Shown here piece by piece: positions 33,206 through 45,189 of a DNA stretch of 64,000 nucleotides; position 1 is the stretch's first letter, and the number at the start of each line of letters is the position of its first letter. The DNA comes from Neovahlkampfia damariscottae (taxonomy: Eukaryota; Heterolobosea; Selenaionea; Neovahlkampfiida; Neovahlkampfiidae), in contig JABLTG010000004.1 in NCBI GenBank assembly GCA_016618085.1, positions 186,001 to 250,000 on the forward strand, read 5' to 3'. Both the position numbers and the translations under genes were made by a program. Under the pieces are notes generated by a model. The model was not told the origin of the DNA, searched no databases, and saw nothing but the letters and a program-made list of their open reading frames with translations.

Positions 33206-34447
33206 ATGACCAACAAAACAAATACTATCGATGTTTCCAATGACAGAGAATTAATTCTTTCAAGTGTAAAAAATGATGGTACTCAATTACGATATGCTTC
33301 CTATGAATTAAAACAAGATGAAGAAATTGTTTTTGAAGCAATTAAAAATGATCCATCTGCATTTGTTTATGCAGCAAAAAAAATTCAATACAACAGGGAT
33401 TTTTTAATGAAGTGTGCAAAATATCATGGTTATATATTGCGATATTTTCCAAAAGAATATCAGAGCGACAAAGAGTTAGTAACTACTTCAGCACAAAAAA
33501 GTGTTTTTGGAATACAATATGCATCAAAAGAGATTAAAGATGACAAAGAATTTATGATGAAAATAGTTACTATCAATGGGCATGCGATCAAATTTGCATC
33601 TCTAAGGTTGAGAAATGATAAAGAATTGCTATTGAAAGCTCTTGAAACACAATCTGGTGCATTGTTGCATTCACCAAAATATTTAAAAGAGGATTTTGAG
33701 TTTGCTCTTCAAGCAGTGAAAGTGAACCCAGAATCAATATTATATTTTTCAACTAAGATTTCTTCGGACAAAAAAATTATCATTGAAGCAATGAAAGGGG
33801 ATAATACAATTAATTTGAAAGGATTGGATTTATCAAGTTATATCAATGATGAAGAGTTTTATCTCGAATTGTTGAAATTATGTCCAACAGTCACTGTTCC
33901 TTCTAATTTATTATCTAACAGAAATTTTGTAATTCAAGCTGTAGAAGTTGAAGGAATGGTAATTAGACATGCTAATTTATTTAAAAATGATGATGAAATT
34001 GTTGAAAAAGCAATCTTAAATAATCCATTTGTTTTAAAATACTTGTTGAAAAAATACAAAGGAAATGAAGACTTGATAAAAAAGGTAGTGAATGTGAATC
34101 CTCTTTTAATACAATATGCATCAGAAAATATAAAATCAAGTCAAGAATTGGTCTATCATTTGACTATTGAAAATCCAGAAGTATTGAAATTCTTTCAAAA
34201 ATTGAAATCAGATAGAAATTTCATTTTAAAATGTTCACAAAAAAATGGAAATATACTGCAATTTGTTGATGAAAAATTCAAAGATGATGAAGAAATTGTC
34301 AGAAATTGTGTGAATAGTAGACCAAAGTCATTTCAATTTGCGAGAAAAAGAATAAAATGTAACAAAGAAATTGAATGGTGTTCTAAATATAAATCAAATT
34401 GGATTAGAGATGTAGGATTATTTGAATTCAGTTTCAAGTTTAAATAA
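33206..34447 (+). CDS. DUF4116-repeat protein
   Basis: Single-exon, 413 residues, made almost entirely of about fourteen degenerate ~25-residue helical repeats of the DUF4116 kind: 'LRYASYELKQDEEIVFEAI', 'IQYASKEIKDDKEFMMKIV' and 'IKFASLRLRNDKELLLKAL'. These repeats are common in large families in some protists; their function is not established. No signal peptide or other domain. Assignment of the repeat family is firm. Confidence 0.85.
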   Translation: MTNKTNTIDVSNDRELILSSVKNDGTQLRYASYELKQDEEIVFEAIKNDPSAFVYAAKKIQYNRDFLMKCAKYHGYILRYFPKEYQSDKELVTTSAQKSVFGIQYASKEIKDDKEFMMKIVTINGHAIKFASLRLRNDKELLLKALETQSGALLHSPKYLKEDFEFALQAVKVNPESILYFSTKISSDKKIIIEAMKGDNTINLKGLDLSSYINDEEFYLELLKLCPTVTVPSNLLSNRNFVIQAVEVEGMVIRHANLFKNDDEIVEKAILNNPFVLKYLLKKYKGNEDLIKKVVNVNPLLIQYASENIKSSQELVYHLTIENPEVLKFFQKLKSDRNFILKCSQKNGNILQFVDEKFKDDEEIVRNCVNSRPKSFQFARKRIKCNKEIEWCSKYKSNWIRDVGLFEFSFKFK

Positions 34448-34473
34448 AAGCCACAAATCCATCTTTTTTTTAT

Positions 34474-34478
34474 CCAAT
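34474..34478. promoter_or_regulatory. CCAAT pentamer upstream of 7TM-RGS gene
   Basis: CCAAT 15 nt before the ATG at 34494; recurrent element. Confidence 0.4.
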
Positions 34479-34493
34479 CATATTTCCTCTTGG

Positions 34494-36340
34494 ATGTGTC
34501 AATTTTTGTCCAAACAACGAACGTTAGTTTGTTTTTTTTTGTTTTTGGTCGTGATTTCAGCTTCAAAAATGACATGTTCAGTACATTTGAACAATTTCTT
34601 TGAAATGGCTGAGATACCAAATTCAAATTACAGTCAAGTTACCACATCCGTTTGTGACTCAAATTTGAACGGTTATTCATCATTTTCATTCTCAAATACA
34701 GAGAGTATACACGATATAACATGTGATTATTTCTATCACAAATCAGAAAGATACCTTGGACGCGAAACTAAAAACTGTTCGTCCAAAGATGAATCTTCTG
34801 AGAATTATGTTCGAGGAAGTTGGGACTTAACCACAGTACACATTAAAATACCAAACAAAATCATCGAAAAATCAAAATATGTCATTTTTAGATGCGGAAA
34901 AAATTTAAACAATTTTACAACAATATTTGCCATCTCAAATATCACAAAAAGTTCTCCACCATGTAATCCATTCATATGCAGTAGAAGTATAGGAACTATA
35001 TATCTGAGTTGGTTTATATTTGAACAGATAATTATGATTATATTTTTAATTTCATCAATTGCTGCTAGAAATTGGCAACCATTCAAGTCAAGAGGAATCA
35101 TTTTATCTATTGGTATTTTAGCAGATTGGTTGACAGGATTAATTGATATTATACCACATGTTTCTACTGTCGAATTTGCTTATGCATTTGAAAGTAATCT
35201 ACTTCTGACCCTTGTTGTTCCTTTTAAAGTTGCTATTCTGTGGTTAATCATACTCGTAAGACAAATATTGAATAACTCGTTTAGAACTTTATTAGAATGT
35301 TTTTAGTACTTTTTATTCAAAGAAATATGACATCACTTCATGAAAAAAAAATACCAAGAGTGGTGATCAATTCATTAAGATTTTGCAAATATTTAACTTC
35401 TGGAGTTGGTGCATTTGTTTTTGGATTCATTATATTCATCTTGAACTCATTTGCATCAATATTTTTAGTTTTAGTTTTTGGTAGTTTTGATCAACGTCTT
35501 GGTGATAATAGTACACCAATCTTAGTTTTCAAAAGATGGCAAGATTATTGGGATTTCTTCTTGGCTGTAATTATTATTCTTTTGGTTTTATTAGATTTTT
35601 TGTTAAACATTAAGAATTTCTTTACAAATTGGAAGAAATTTTGGATTAAAAGTGATCCCTTTAGGTTCAGAGTTCAACAAATTGTTTTGATTTTTACATT
35701 TTTTATGTTTGTTGGAAATTCTATTATTTTTAAAATTCAAGATTCAAATATCAGATCAAAAACTTCACTATCATGTCTTTCAATTGAAAATAGGAATGCT
35801 CATATTGCAATGGAAACAACTTCTAGATTTTCAATCATTTTTTATTATTCAGGATTTATTTTAATCCTCACTATTGTTCAGAAAATTGTATCAATGATTA
35901 AACCTGTGAAACATAGTTATCATCAATTGAAATCTGATACAATTGATGAATTATTACAAAATGAGAAACTTCATCTTCTTTTTAAGAGTTTTGTGGAAAG
36001 TGAATTTTCACTTGAAAATCTGTTTTTGTACCAAGACATTTCAGAATATAAACTTTCAGTAGAGCCCTGGGAAAGGATATCAATTGCAATCGATATTTTT
36101 GAAAAATATCTAAATGGTGAATCGTCTGAATTAGAGGCCAATATTGCTGGTCATCGAATTAAGAAAGTTCAAAAAAAAATACAAAATCAAAATTTTTCAG
36201 ATGATCTGTTTGATGCAGTTTTGGATGAAGTCAAAGCGAATTTATCTGATACTTATTCAAGATTTATTGTTTCTGATGAGTACAATGAATACAAGGAAAA
36301 TGAAAAATTAATTGGTGAAAATACAGGTTTAATTCAATAA
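34494..36340 (+). CDS. Seven-transmembrane receptor fused to RGS domain
   Basis: About 590 residues. A signal peptide is likely ('LVCFFLFLVVISAS'), then a ~130-residue Cys- and N-glycosite-rich ectodomain, seven hydrophobic helices (first 'TIYLSWFIFEQIIMIIFLI', last 'FSIIFYYSGFILILTIV'), and a cytosolic RGS domain ('KLHLLFKSFVESEFSLENLFLYQDI' to 'LSDTYSRFIVSDEY'). This is the plant AtRGS1-type receptor-GAP layout with an added ectodomain. Joining the two halves needs 35256-35284 (GTAAGA donor) and 35299-35322 as introns with a 14-nt exon between. Start is the ATG at 34494. Ligand unknown. Confidence 0.78.
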
Positions 36341-36464
36341 ATCCATCAAAAAAAAAATAATATTATACAAAATTTTTCATCTGACTCTGTTTTTGTATTT
36401 ATTTGAGTTTGATAATAATGCTCAAAATGACTGAAAAGTATCAAAACGAAAAAGAAAACCATTG

Positions 36465-39400
36465 TTAATGTAAAAATTCGAAATTTTTATTCAATAAGAA
36501 TTTCTTAGGTGAAGAAATATATTCTAATTTTGATTTATTTTGATTTAAATCATCAAAATCAAATAAATAATGATCTTCAATCTTTTTACTTTCAACATCA
36601 AAAAATTTGAAAAAGTAATATTTTGATTTCAAAATCATATCTTCGCTTCCCTTACCCTTTTTAAATTCTTCAATAAAACTTGCATCAGATTTATCTTTTG
36701 AAAGTTTAAAAAAGTTGCCAAGAAGTTGTGCAATTTGAGGAAGAGATAATGAAGGACACATCATTTCTCTCATTTGTTCATCTGTCAAAAGTGATTTATG
36801 TGCAATAACACAAACATCACATGCTTGTCTTGAATGAGAAAAATATTTAGTTGATGTTTTGATTCCTTTTTCTTCGAACCATTGTTCAATGGATGATAAT
36901 AACATTTTCATTTGAATTCCTTTAATAGAAAGAGATGCATCTGTAATAAATGTATTGAAACAATATTCATCCAAATTGATGAGAATAGATTCAAAAAAGT
37001 AATTGATAACTTTTTTATGAATGAATTGTAATTGAAATTGATTGTAAATTCCATTCAATTTTTCTAATATAAAGTTGATTTGAGCTTCATGATATGAAGT
37101 TAGACCAGTATGAGAATTTGGAGTCTTTTTGATTTCAAAAAACAAATCATCTAATATTTCAATGATTGGTGATAACTCTCTGTTTATCAATTGTAATATA
37201 GTTCTCATTAATAGTTCATTGATCTTTTTGAAGAATATTTCAAACATTTCGTCTGATTTTTCATCTTCGTTTTCGATCATATCTTGAAGTACAGTTTCTT
37301 CTGAAGAATCTTTTGGAATTTCTAATCCATCTTTCTTTTGTAAAACACTGAAAATGTTTTGAGTTTTTTTTTCTTCTTCTTTATGGAATAAATTCACCAA
37401 TCGATATAAAATATTCAACCAATGAATTGATTTTTCTGTATTTGAGTTTTGTAATATAAAATCTAATGAATTCAACATATTTAAACAAAAAACTTTTCTT
37501 TTTTCAAAAACATTCCATTCTAAAATTGTCAAATAAATAATCTTCAAATTGATTGGTATTTCATCTTCAAATTTTGACTCGAAAAATAAAATAGAATTTT
37601 CAATAATGTATTTTTCAATTTTAACCAGTTCATATTTTTTCATTTCACTTTTTAATTTTTCATTTTGATATTTTTCGACTTGCAATTCGTCAAATGAATT
37701 TTCAAATATTTTCAATTCTTCAACTTTTGATGTCTTTTCTTTCAATGAATACACAAGTTCATCTTGTTTATCAAGTAAATTTAAATTTTCATTTTCAAGA
37801 TTTTCAATGGTCAATTTTATTTTTTCATTTTCTTTTTTCATTCGTTCTTTTTCATCTCTAATTTTATCCATTTCCTTTTTAAGTTCACTATTTTGATTTG
37901 ATAATATTTCAATTTCATTTTTCAAATTTTTAATAACAACAGAATCTTGATCTTTCTTTTTTAAAATTGAATTTGAAGAAGATGAAGATGTCAACATTTG
38001 AGTCTTTAAAGATCGATTTTCTTCTTCTGATTTTTTCAATTCATTTTTTAATCTGAAAACTTCACTTTCTGCATGATCTTTTTCAACCATTAATGTATCA
38101 TATCTTAAATTTTCATCTTTGGTATATTTTTCTTTCTTTTCTTTTAAATTATTCAAAGTTTCATTTAATTGTTGATTTTCTTGATTTAATTGATTATTTT
38201 CTTCATTGATTTCATCAAAATCTTCTTTGATTTTTTTATTCTCTTTTTGAATTTGATTCATTTCATTTTGTAAAGATTCTTTTGAATTGAATAATTCTTT
38301 CTTTTCTAATTCTAATTTTGTTATAATTTCTTTTGAAACATCATCAGTTTGATTTTGAAATAGTTTTAATTGTGATTGTGATGAAGATAATTGTTCTTTC
38401 AATTTAAATCTTTCAGAATCCAATTCATCTCTTTCTTTTTGTAATTTTGAATGTTTTTCTTTTTCCAAATTTTCATTCTTCTCTTTTTCTTTTTTAAGTG
38501 AAGAAAATTTTTCTTCCAAATTTTTATGATCATCCTAATTTAGAAAATTGTAAAAAGATAAATGAATTACCAAAATCTTTTGGTTCTTTGATTTCAAATT
38601 TTCAACTGAAGTTGTGAGTTGAGAAATTTCTTTTTCAAAATTTTTCTTTTCTTCATCATTGATGGATGAATTAGCAAACTGTTAATAAAAAGGTCAATCA
38701 TTAAAATATTAATCTTACTTTATCATTTTGTTCCATCAATTTTTTGTTTTCCTTTTCAAGTTCTTGTATTTCTTTTTGATACTTAATTTGTAATTCAAAT
38801 GATTTATCAGATGATGATTTTGAAACAGTGTTCAATCTTTCAACTTCTTTTTTTAAAGGTTCTAACTCTTTTTCTAATCTTGAATTTTTTTCTTTATATT
38901 CATCCAGTTCTTCGTTCAATTTTGACATCTTTTTTTTTTTAACATTTTTTTTTTTTTTTTTACCATGCTTGATTTTTGATCATCTTTATCATCTGAATCT
39001 ATTATAGCTTGTAATTGTCTAACTTTGTTTTGAAGTTCTTGAATTTTATTTAAATTTTCTAAAGTTTGTTTTGTTGATGTTCCTGACCATGAATCTCTTG
39101 ATGATGTTTTAGTTTCTTCTTCATCATCACTACCACCATCATAATGAGTTTTATTTTCTGTCATTTCAGAAAAATCTTCATCACTAAAAAATTAAAAATG
39201 TAAAATTGGAATACCCTTCTTTTGCTGAATTGATATTTTCTGAAGTTACTGAAATTCTTAAATTTGATGGTTTTTTTTTAATAGAACCTCCTATTTTCAA
39301 AACAACTTGTTGATCACCATGTTTTGATTGTTCTACTGAATCATCTGTGAATTGAGATAAGTTTGTTTCTCCTTTTCCAAGAATTTTGACTTTTCCTTTT

Positions 39401-39752
39401 TTATCCTTCACTTCTAATTGAAAAGAAATCAATTTCTTTTGATATCCACCTTTCTTTTCTTTGTATAAAGTTCCAGTTACAACTTGAAGAGAATCCCAAG
39501 TCAACTTTGAATTTTTGATTTCTTCAAATTCTGTTTTACCAGTTTTATCAGATCCTCTTTTCCAAGTTATCTAAGTCAGTTTAAAAAATTAAAAAATTAA
39601 AAGTTTACGGAAAAGGTATTCTCAGTACTTTTAGGATCCACTTTTGCTTCTTTAAAACCAAGTTCAAAAAGAGTCAAATCATGAATTGTTATATTAAATT
39701 TGAACTTGACTTTCTCTGCACCTAAATGTCCAACCTTTAACAATTTACTCAT
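36465..39752 (-). CDS. NT-C2, coiled-coil and DIL (dilute) domain protein
   Basis: About 1000 residues. The N-terminus (MSKLLKVGHLGAEKVKF) begins an NT-C2 domain of the EEIG1/EHBP1 kind ('LTLFELGFKEAK', 'LISFQLEVKDKKGKVKILGKGETNLSQF'). A very long Glu/Lys/Asn coiled coil follows (about 39100-37650). The C-terminus is a DIL domain like the myosin V cargo-binding end ('NYFFESILINLDEYCFNTFITDASLSIKGIQMKMLLSSIEQW'). Introns occur near 39569-39609, 39188-39216 and in the 38530-38960 coiled-coil part. It has no motor domain, so it may be a membrane-cargo or actin-linked tether; this role is inference. Confidence 0.78.
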
Positions 39753-40123
39753 CCAAAACTAAACCGATAAAATCCACCAATGAGCTTTTGTGAGGAAGAC
39801 GTAACGATTTTATCTCTTGGAAAGTTTTAAAATGACAAATGTTGTTAAAGGTTCAAATAAACCACAATAAACATCCTCAAACAATTCCTGCCACTTTGAA
39901 AATTCCAACCTAATTATGTTTCCTGTCCAAAATACAACAAGTTTTATTAGAAAAGCACAGAGGTGACAAAAAGAAGTTGAAAAAAATTAAAGATTCAAAC
40001 AGTATTAGTACCACTACAACATGTAACCCAACCAATTGGTAAGTCAATAATTTGAGTTCAAAATTTATTCTTTCCAAAAAAGAATAACAATGACAAAAAT
40101 AAAATTGATTTTATTATTTCTGT
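39753..40123. other. Intergenic stretch without an assignable gene
   Basis: Between the NT-C2/DIL gene start and the ASF1 stop. The plus strand shows short coding-like pieces (an ATG at about 39832, 'QQVLLEKHRGDKKKLKK' around 39940-40000, and a GGTAAG after a CCAATTGG near 40030) that could be exons of a small basic protein. I found no splice set giving one frame and no RNA gene. Confidence 0.3.
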
Positions 40124-40703
40124 TTATTCCCAATTGATTTCAAAATGTGTAATTCTCGGTTTATCGGCTAAAATTTTTCTTACAACTTTTGAAATATCAA
40201 TTTTATCTAATGGTATAATTTCCTCTTTTACTTCATCTTCAATTGACTCTTCTTCATTTTCTTCATTTTCTTCAACTTTCATTTCTTCTTTATTTTCATC
40301 TGAATCTGATTTTATTTCATTTGTTAGATAATAACCTACTTTAATAAACTCTTGGTCTTTGTATGAACAAGTTAAAAGAACAACTGCTGCTCCTAATAAA
40401 TTTTCATCTTTTGGTAATAAATCTACAGAAGGGCCTGGTGTCTTTGAGTAAAAAGTGTAAATGTGTTTTGTTTTTTACTTTGAAAATGAATTTATTCATT
40501 CCACTTTCAATAGGACCAACTAGAATTGAATCAAGTTCTTGGTCGTATTTTGAATCTTTTCCACTTCCAACATAAACTAATTTCCATTCCAAGTCGTCTT
40601 CAATCTTTTCTACGCAATTGAATTCAATTTCAAATTCAAAATCATCTTCAAAAAAAGCTGGATTATTTAATATTCTAATATTTTGTAAAGAGACATTCGA
40701 CAT
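40124..40703 (-). CDS. ASF1: ASF1 histone chaperone
   Basis: H3-H4 chaperone used in replication-coupled and replication-independent nucleosome assembly. The conserved immunoglobulin-like core is visible throughout: '[18 protein letters not shown]', '[12 protein letters not shown]', '[22 protein letters not shown]', '[19 protein letters not shown]', and the end '[16 protein letters not shown]'. One intron of about 37 nt around 40438-40475 joins 'IFK' to 'TPGPSVDLL'. An acidic Glu/Asp insert sits in the loop before 'IIPLDKIDI', where animal proteins have a shorter segment. The protein ends directly at the core with no acidic tail. Divergent from PEX19. Confidence 0.94.
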
Positions 40704-40743
40704 GGTTTCTCTACGTTTTTGGCGCAGTTATTTGAATGATTTA

Positions 40744-40772
40744 ATTGGTTGAATTTAATAGTCTCTTATTGG
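40744..40772. promoter_or_regulatory. Two ATTGG pentamers between divergent ASF1 and PEX19
   Basis: ATTGG at 40744-40748 and 40768-40772, in the 102-nt gap between the ASF1 and PEX19 ATGs. One lies near each start. Confidence 0.5.
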
Positions 40773-40805
40773 TTAGAATTTTTTCAACTTGAAACAACAG
40801 TGAAA

Positions 40806-41760
40806 ATGGATGACGATGAATTAGATGATATTTTAGACGGTAAACAATTTAATTCATCTGAATTTAAAATTTAGGTGCTCTTGAAGATTTTGAAAAACTT
40901 GAAGTTAAAGAAAAACCAAAAACTAGTGTCACCAAAACAACGACAGATGAACAAATGAAACCAACAGCTGAAGTAATTACTGAAGATGAAGAGAAGAAAT
41001 TAATTAATGATTTTGCATCTGAAATGATGAAAGTTTTTTTTTTTTTTAATTTTAAATTTTCAATTTAGATTTTTGACCAAACTGGAGATTCAAAAGAAAA
41101 AAAAAAACCGGAAACACAATTAAATGAAGAAGAATTACAATCAAAATTGGAAGAAGCATTGAAAAATCTCGGAGATGCTTCAAAAAATTTAAATGTAAAT
41201 AGAAAGAATTATATATTTATTTTTGAATAGCCAAACAATGAAAATACAGATTTTGAACAAGATGAAACTTTTAAAAAAATCATGGGAATGTTTTCAGGAG
41301 AACAAAATGAAGAACAAATGTACGGAGTTTTAGAAAAAATTATGGAAACTTTATTGAGTCCAGAAGTATTAAAAGAACCAATGATTCAATTAAAACAAAA
41401 AGTAAAAAAGACCTAAAATTTTAAAACTTTTTTTTTAGTACCCAGATTGGCTGAAAGCTAATAAAGGAACAGTAACTGAATCAGAATACAATAGAATTCA
41501 TGAACAGTATATATACTCATGTAAAATCGTTGATGTTTATGATACAGATGAAAAAAATGTTCATAAGTTAATGGAGTTGATGAAAGGAGTAAAAACAGAA
41601 ATCTTTAATTTTTTTTTTTTAGATGCAAGAATTGGGTCAACCTCCACAAGAAATTATTGATCAATTAAGTTCTGAAGGTGGCTCTGTGCCTCAATTTCCA
41701 GGTGGTTTTGGTGGAAGTGGTGGAAATGATGAACAACCTCCAAACTGTCCAACTCAATAA
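40806..41760 (+). CDS. PEX19: PEX19 peroxisomal membrane protein receptor
   Basis: Cytosolic chaperone/receptor that binds peroxisomal membrane proteins and docks at PEX3. It begins 'MDDDELDDILD' as PEX19 does, and has the conserved core 'LEKIMETLLSPEVLKEPMIQLKQKYPDWL' and 'YNRIHEQYIYSCKIVDVYD', then 'LMELMKGMQELGQPPQEII'. It ends Cys-Pro-Thr-Gln, a CaaX box consistent with the farnesylation known in this family. Six exons with five short introns, each phase-consistent. Its stop overlaps the NTAQ1 stop by 7 nt. Implies peroxisomes. Confidence 0.94.
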
Positions 41761-42431
41761 TGAAAATGCTCTAAAAAGTTTGTAATTGAATGAATAAATC
41801 CAAATTCATTATTTGTTTTCATTTCACGAAATTTGGACAAATTCATTGTTATTTTTTTTCCATCTTTTTCTTGTTGTATGCATGGATAATTTGGTGGTTT
41901 TCCCAACCATTCTTTTGTCTTTTCATTGTACATATGAGAACGATCTGAAGCAAATAAATTTAAATAATCTTCAGCATTCAAAACTCTGAACTTCCTGATG
42001 GAGTTTTAATATTATAATTTTTTGTTTACGTATTTTGTAGCATTTGTAAAATTTTTGATTTTGATTTTTCGTCCATGAGATAATTTGAAAGTAAAAATGA
42101 ATTAAAAACATAATCTTTGAAGTTAATTGGAAAATCCAACTGAGAACTAAGGTCATATACAAGTGTGTGTTTTTTGTAATCAAAAATTAAAATTACATGG
42201 TAGTCTTTTAGATGCATAATTCAGATATATAGTTTATTTACCCCATATTGTTAAAGAATTTTTTTCATTTTGGTTCCAAATTGGAACTCTTTCATCTTCA
42301 CTTGAAATAAAAACAACATTGAAGAATTTTAAATTTTCTGGTTGAGTTTTTTTAATTTTTTCACATAATTTGTATATATTTTCTTCACAGTAACAATCAG
42401 TAAAAATCAGTTCTTCTCTCTGCAAAGACAT
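41754..42431 (-). CDS. NTAQ1: NTAQ1 protein N-terminal glutamine amidohydrolase
   Basis: Converts N-terminal Gln to Glu so that the protein enters the Arg/N-degron pathway. The catalytic Cys is in 'DCYCEENIYKLCEKI', the His in 'IWDYHVILIF' and the Asp in 'LVYDLSSQLDFP'. 'KFRVLNAEDYLNLFASDRSHMYN' and 'PPNYPCIQ' match the animal enzyme closely. Two introns (near 42206-42241 and 41987-42025) restore 'IWDYHV' and 'KFRVLN'. About 200 residues. ATG at 42431, with a reverse-oriented CCAAT-type site at 42448-42452. Confidence 0.93.
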
Positions 42432-42555
42432 TTTCGAGCGGAATAATATTGGTCAAAATTTCCACCAATCAGCTAAATCAAAAACAAAGAATTAATAAAG
42501 TGAAATGCCAGTACACCACTTCACCAACTATGATGAAAGTCTTTTAATTAATATG

Positions 42556-42560
42556 ATTGG
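42556..42560. promoter_or_regulatory. ATTGG pentamer upstream of Crinkler/RHS-like gene
   Basis: ATTGG 31 nt before the ATG at 42591; recurrent element. Confidence 0.4.
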
Positions 42561-42590
42561 GTAAAAATTCTAAAGATATTCACAAATCAA

Positions 42591-45114
42591 ATGTCGTCTA
42601 GTTCAGATCAAACTCCAAACAAAAATACAAACTTGGTCAAAACCTGGAAAAATAATGATACGTTGGAAGAAATTGTAAAAGTTGAATACAAAAAGAAGAA
42701 TAAAAGTGAATTTACAAAAGATCATATCAAAAGACTTCGTGATGAAGGTTTAAAATTTTTAGAAGACTGGAAAGACCTAAACAAAGAAGATAAGAAGAAG
42801 TATCCTGATGGTTTAAAACATTTATTAGATAAAGTAGCTGGTTTTGAACCAGAAAGTGTAAGTTTAAAAAATAAAATTAACAAAATAGGTAAAAAAACAT
42901 TTAGTTTTAATAATTTAATTAGATCAAAAAAATAGTAATAATAACCACACTTCTAAATATTTAGAATTGAAAGGATTTGATAAATGGATTTCTGGTTAAA
43001 AAAACAGTTAAAAAGGATTCAATTGATGAAGAAATCAAAAAGATTGGATTTTGGTTCAAATTTGTGAATAGAGAGAAACAATTAAATCAAATTTTTACAG
43101 AATTCAAAAAAAGATACCAAAATTATGAAAAAAAAAAAGGATGAGGAGGGAAAATATATATTTGATGTAATTTTTTGTTTTTGTGGAAGTGGAATGGGAA
43201 AAACTTCTTTATTTTCAAAAGGAATTGAAAAAATGATTGAAATGAAAAAAGAAGATACTTTTACACCAATTTTAAAAAGTAAATTTGTAAATTTAATTAA
43301 CATTCAAGTGTTATGATTCAAATCATATTTTCACATTAGATTTTTTTAGAACAAAGTCCAAATGAAAATATGAATGTCAAAAAATATCTTTGTTATAGGA
43401 TTTTGCTCAAATATACTGGAATTGCCGATTCTAAAAAATTAAATTATCAAGATTTACCAGATTCAATTCAATTACTTGATGTTTTAAGATATATGAAAGA
43501 AAAAACAGAAAATGATTTATTCATCATTCATATAGATGAAGTTCAAGCATTATACACTTGGAGAAATGATGATGAAAGAAAGAACACCTTTTTACATCAG
43601 ATTTTAGAATTTCTTTTGAATTCAATTGTTGAGTCAAATGATGTTAAAATTATTTTCTGTTTTACTGGGTTACATTCAGATAAAGCAATAGATGTAATGC
43701 CATTTTCAGGAATATCTTACGATCCTATTGACTTAAATTTATTATCTGTTGAAGATATGGAAGATATTACCTCTGATTTAACTGAAAAATTGGGTATTGA
43801 TGTGAAATTTGAATCTTCAAATGTTTTCAGATCATTTTTATCTTTACTTTTAGGAAATCCTCGTCTATTTTCACATTTTTTGTCTTCTTGTTCTTATTAT
43901 GAAAATGAGGATACAAATACTCAATGTCAATGTAAATCCAATTCCAAAAGAGTATGAATCAAAATTATCAGCTGAATCAAAATTTAGTAATAATGGATTT
44001 AAAATTTTTCTTCAAAAAAAATATTTCAATGATAAAAATGTGTTATGGAAGTGCTTGGCATTACTTTATGAACAACTACATCAATTGACTTATAAAAAAA
44101 CCTTTAATTCATTAAATCGAATCAGTAAGTTTTTAATAGTTAAAAAAATTAGATAATAATGGTTTTTATTTGACATTATTACACTGTGTTTTACATACAA
44201 CATATATTCGAAAAGAACAAACTGTCCCACATTCGAAAATTACTTTTGAACAACTTGAAGCATATGGTTACATTTATTTAGAAAGGAAGGGTAAGAAGTA
44301 TGAAGTGAAAATTCCTTTGACAAATTTATATCACCTTTCAACTCTTATTCAAAATCTAACATTTCCAATATTGAATTTAAATGAAACTCTCAGTTGGGAA
44401 GATAATGAAATGTCTGATTTATGTTTAATTTTATTAAAGTTGTTTTGTAATACAAAAGTTGGTGCAATTAAATTAGATCCACTTTTTGGAGTTGAAAATA
44501 TAAAAACCAAACCTTTGGATGATCTCCAAATTTTGAAATCAAAAAAACAAATCACCTCATTTGAAGGTTTTTTTGATTTGAATTCAAATAGTTTTGTGAA
44601 TGGAAAAGGTTCACCATGGGCAGACTCTGGAATAAAATTGCCTTTAAAATCCAACCCTCAGACATTTAAAGATTATTTTTATATTCTCATTCAATCAAAA
44701 AGAAAAGAATATACAAATAAAACAGAAAGTTTAACAACAGAATGGAGAAAAATTGAAATAAAAGACAAAAAATTCATGAAAAATAATGTTTTATGATTTT
44801 TTTAAGTGATGGGGAAAATATTCGGGATGATGAAAGATTCAAAGATTACAATTATATGTTAATTCCCAAAAATAAATATGAGACATTTTTTAGCAGTTTT
44901 CTAAAGTTTTTGGCTTTCAAGAAACATTAAAATTATATCCAAAAGTGATGAAAAATATCTATTTGCAGTCAGTCTCACAACTATAATACAAAATATTTTA
45001 GATATTATCAACACAGAAGAAAACTCAAAGTACACAAAAATTTATAATTCTGAAGATTTTCTTGTGTTTACTGCAAGTCAATTGAATGAAAAAGAGCAAT
45101 ATTTTTTGAAATAA
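42591..45114 (+). CDS. Crinkler/RHS-like P-loop NTPase with nuclease-like C-terminus
   Basis: Multi-exon gene of about 2.5 kb. After a ~90-residue Lys-rich head there is a P-loop NTPase: Walker A 'CGSGMGKTS', Walker B 'LFIIHIDEVQAL', and a later 'LLGNPRLFSHFL'. This pattern is shared by Crinkler (CRN) proteins and trypanosomatid RHS proteins. The C-terminal third ('LDDLQILKSKKQI', 'DYFYILIQSKRKEY') resembles the restriction-nuclease-like fold often fused to such NTPases. I could not settle the full splice structure, so it may be an intact gene with introns or partly broken. Family call is by motif order and is tentative. Confidence 0.5.
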
Positions 45115-45189
45115 AGAGTTTGAATTAAATTTTTAATGTTTTGTCAATTTTTTTGTCTTACCGAAAACATGTGGTTTTTTATTAGTCAA

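Noticed and set aside
39753-40123. Possible small nuclear or transfer RNA in the gap before ASF1
   Set aside because: No cloverleaf, B-box or snRNA core could be matched by eye; short protein-like pieces are equally likely.
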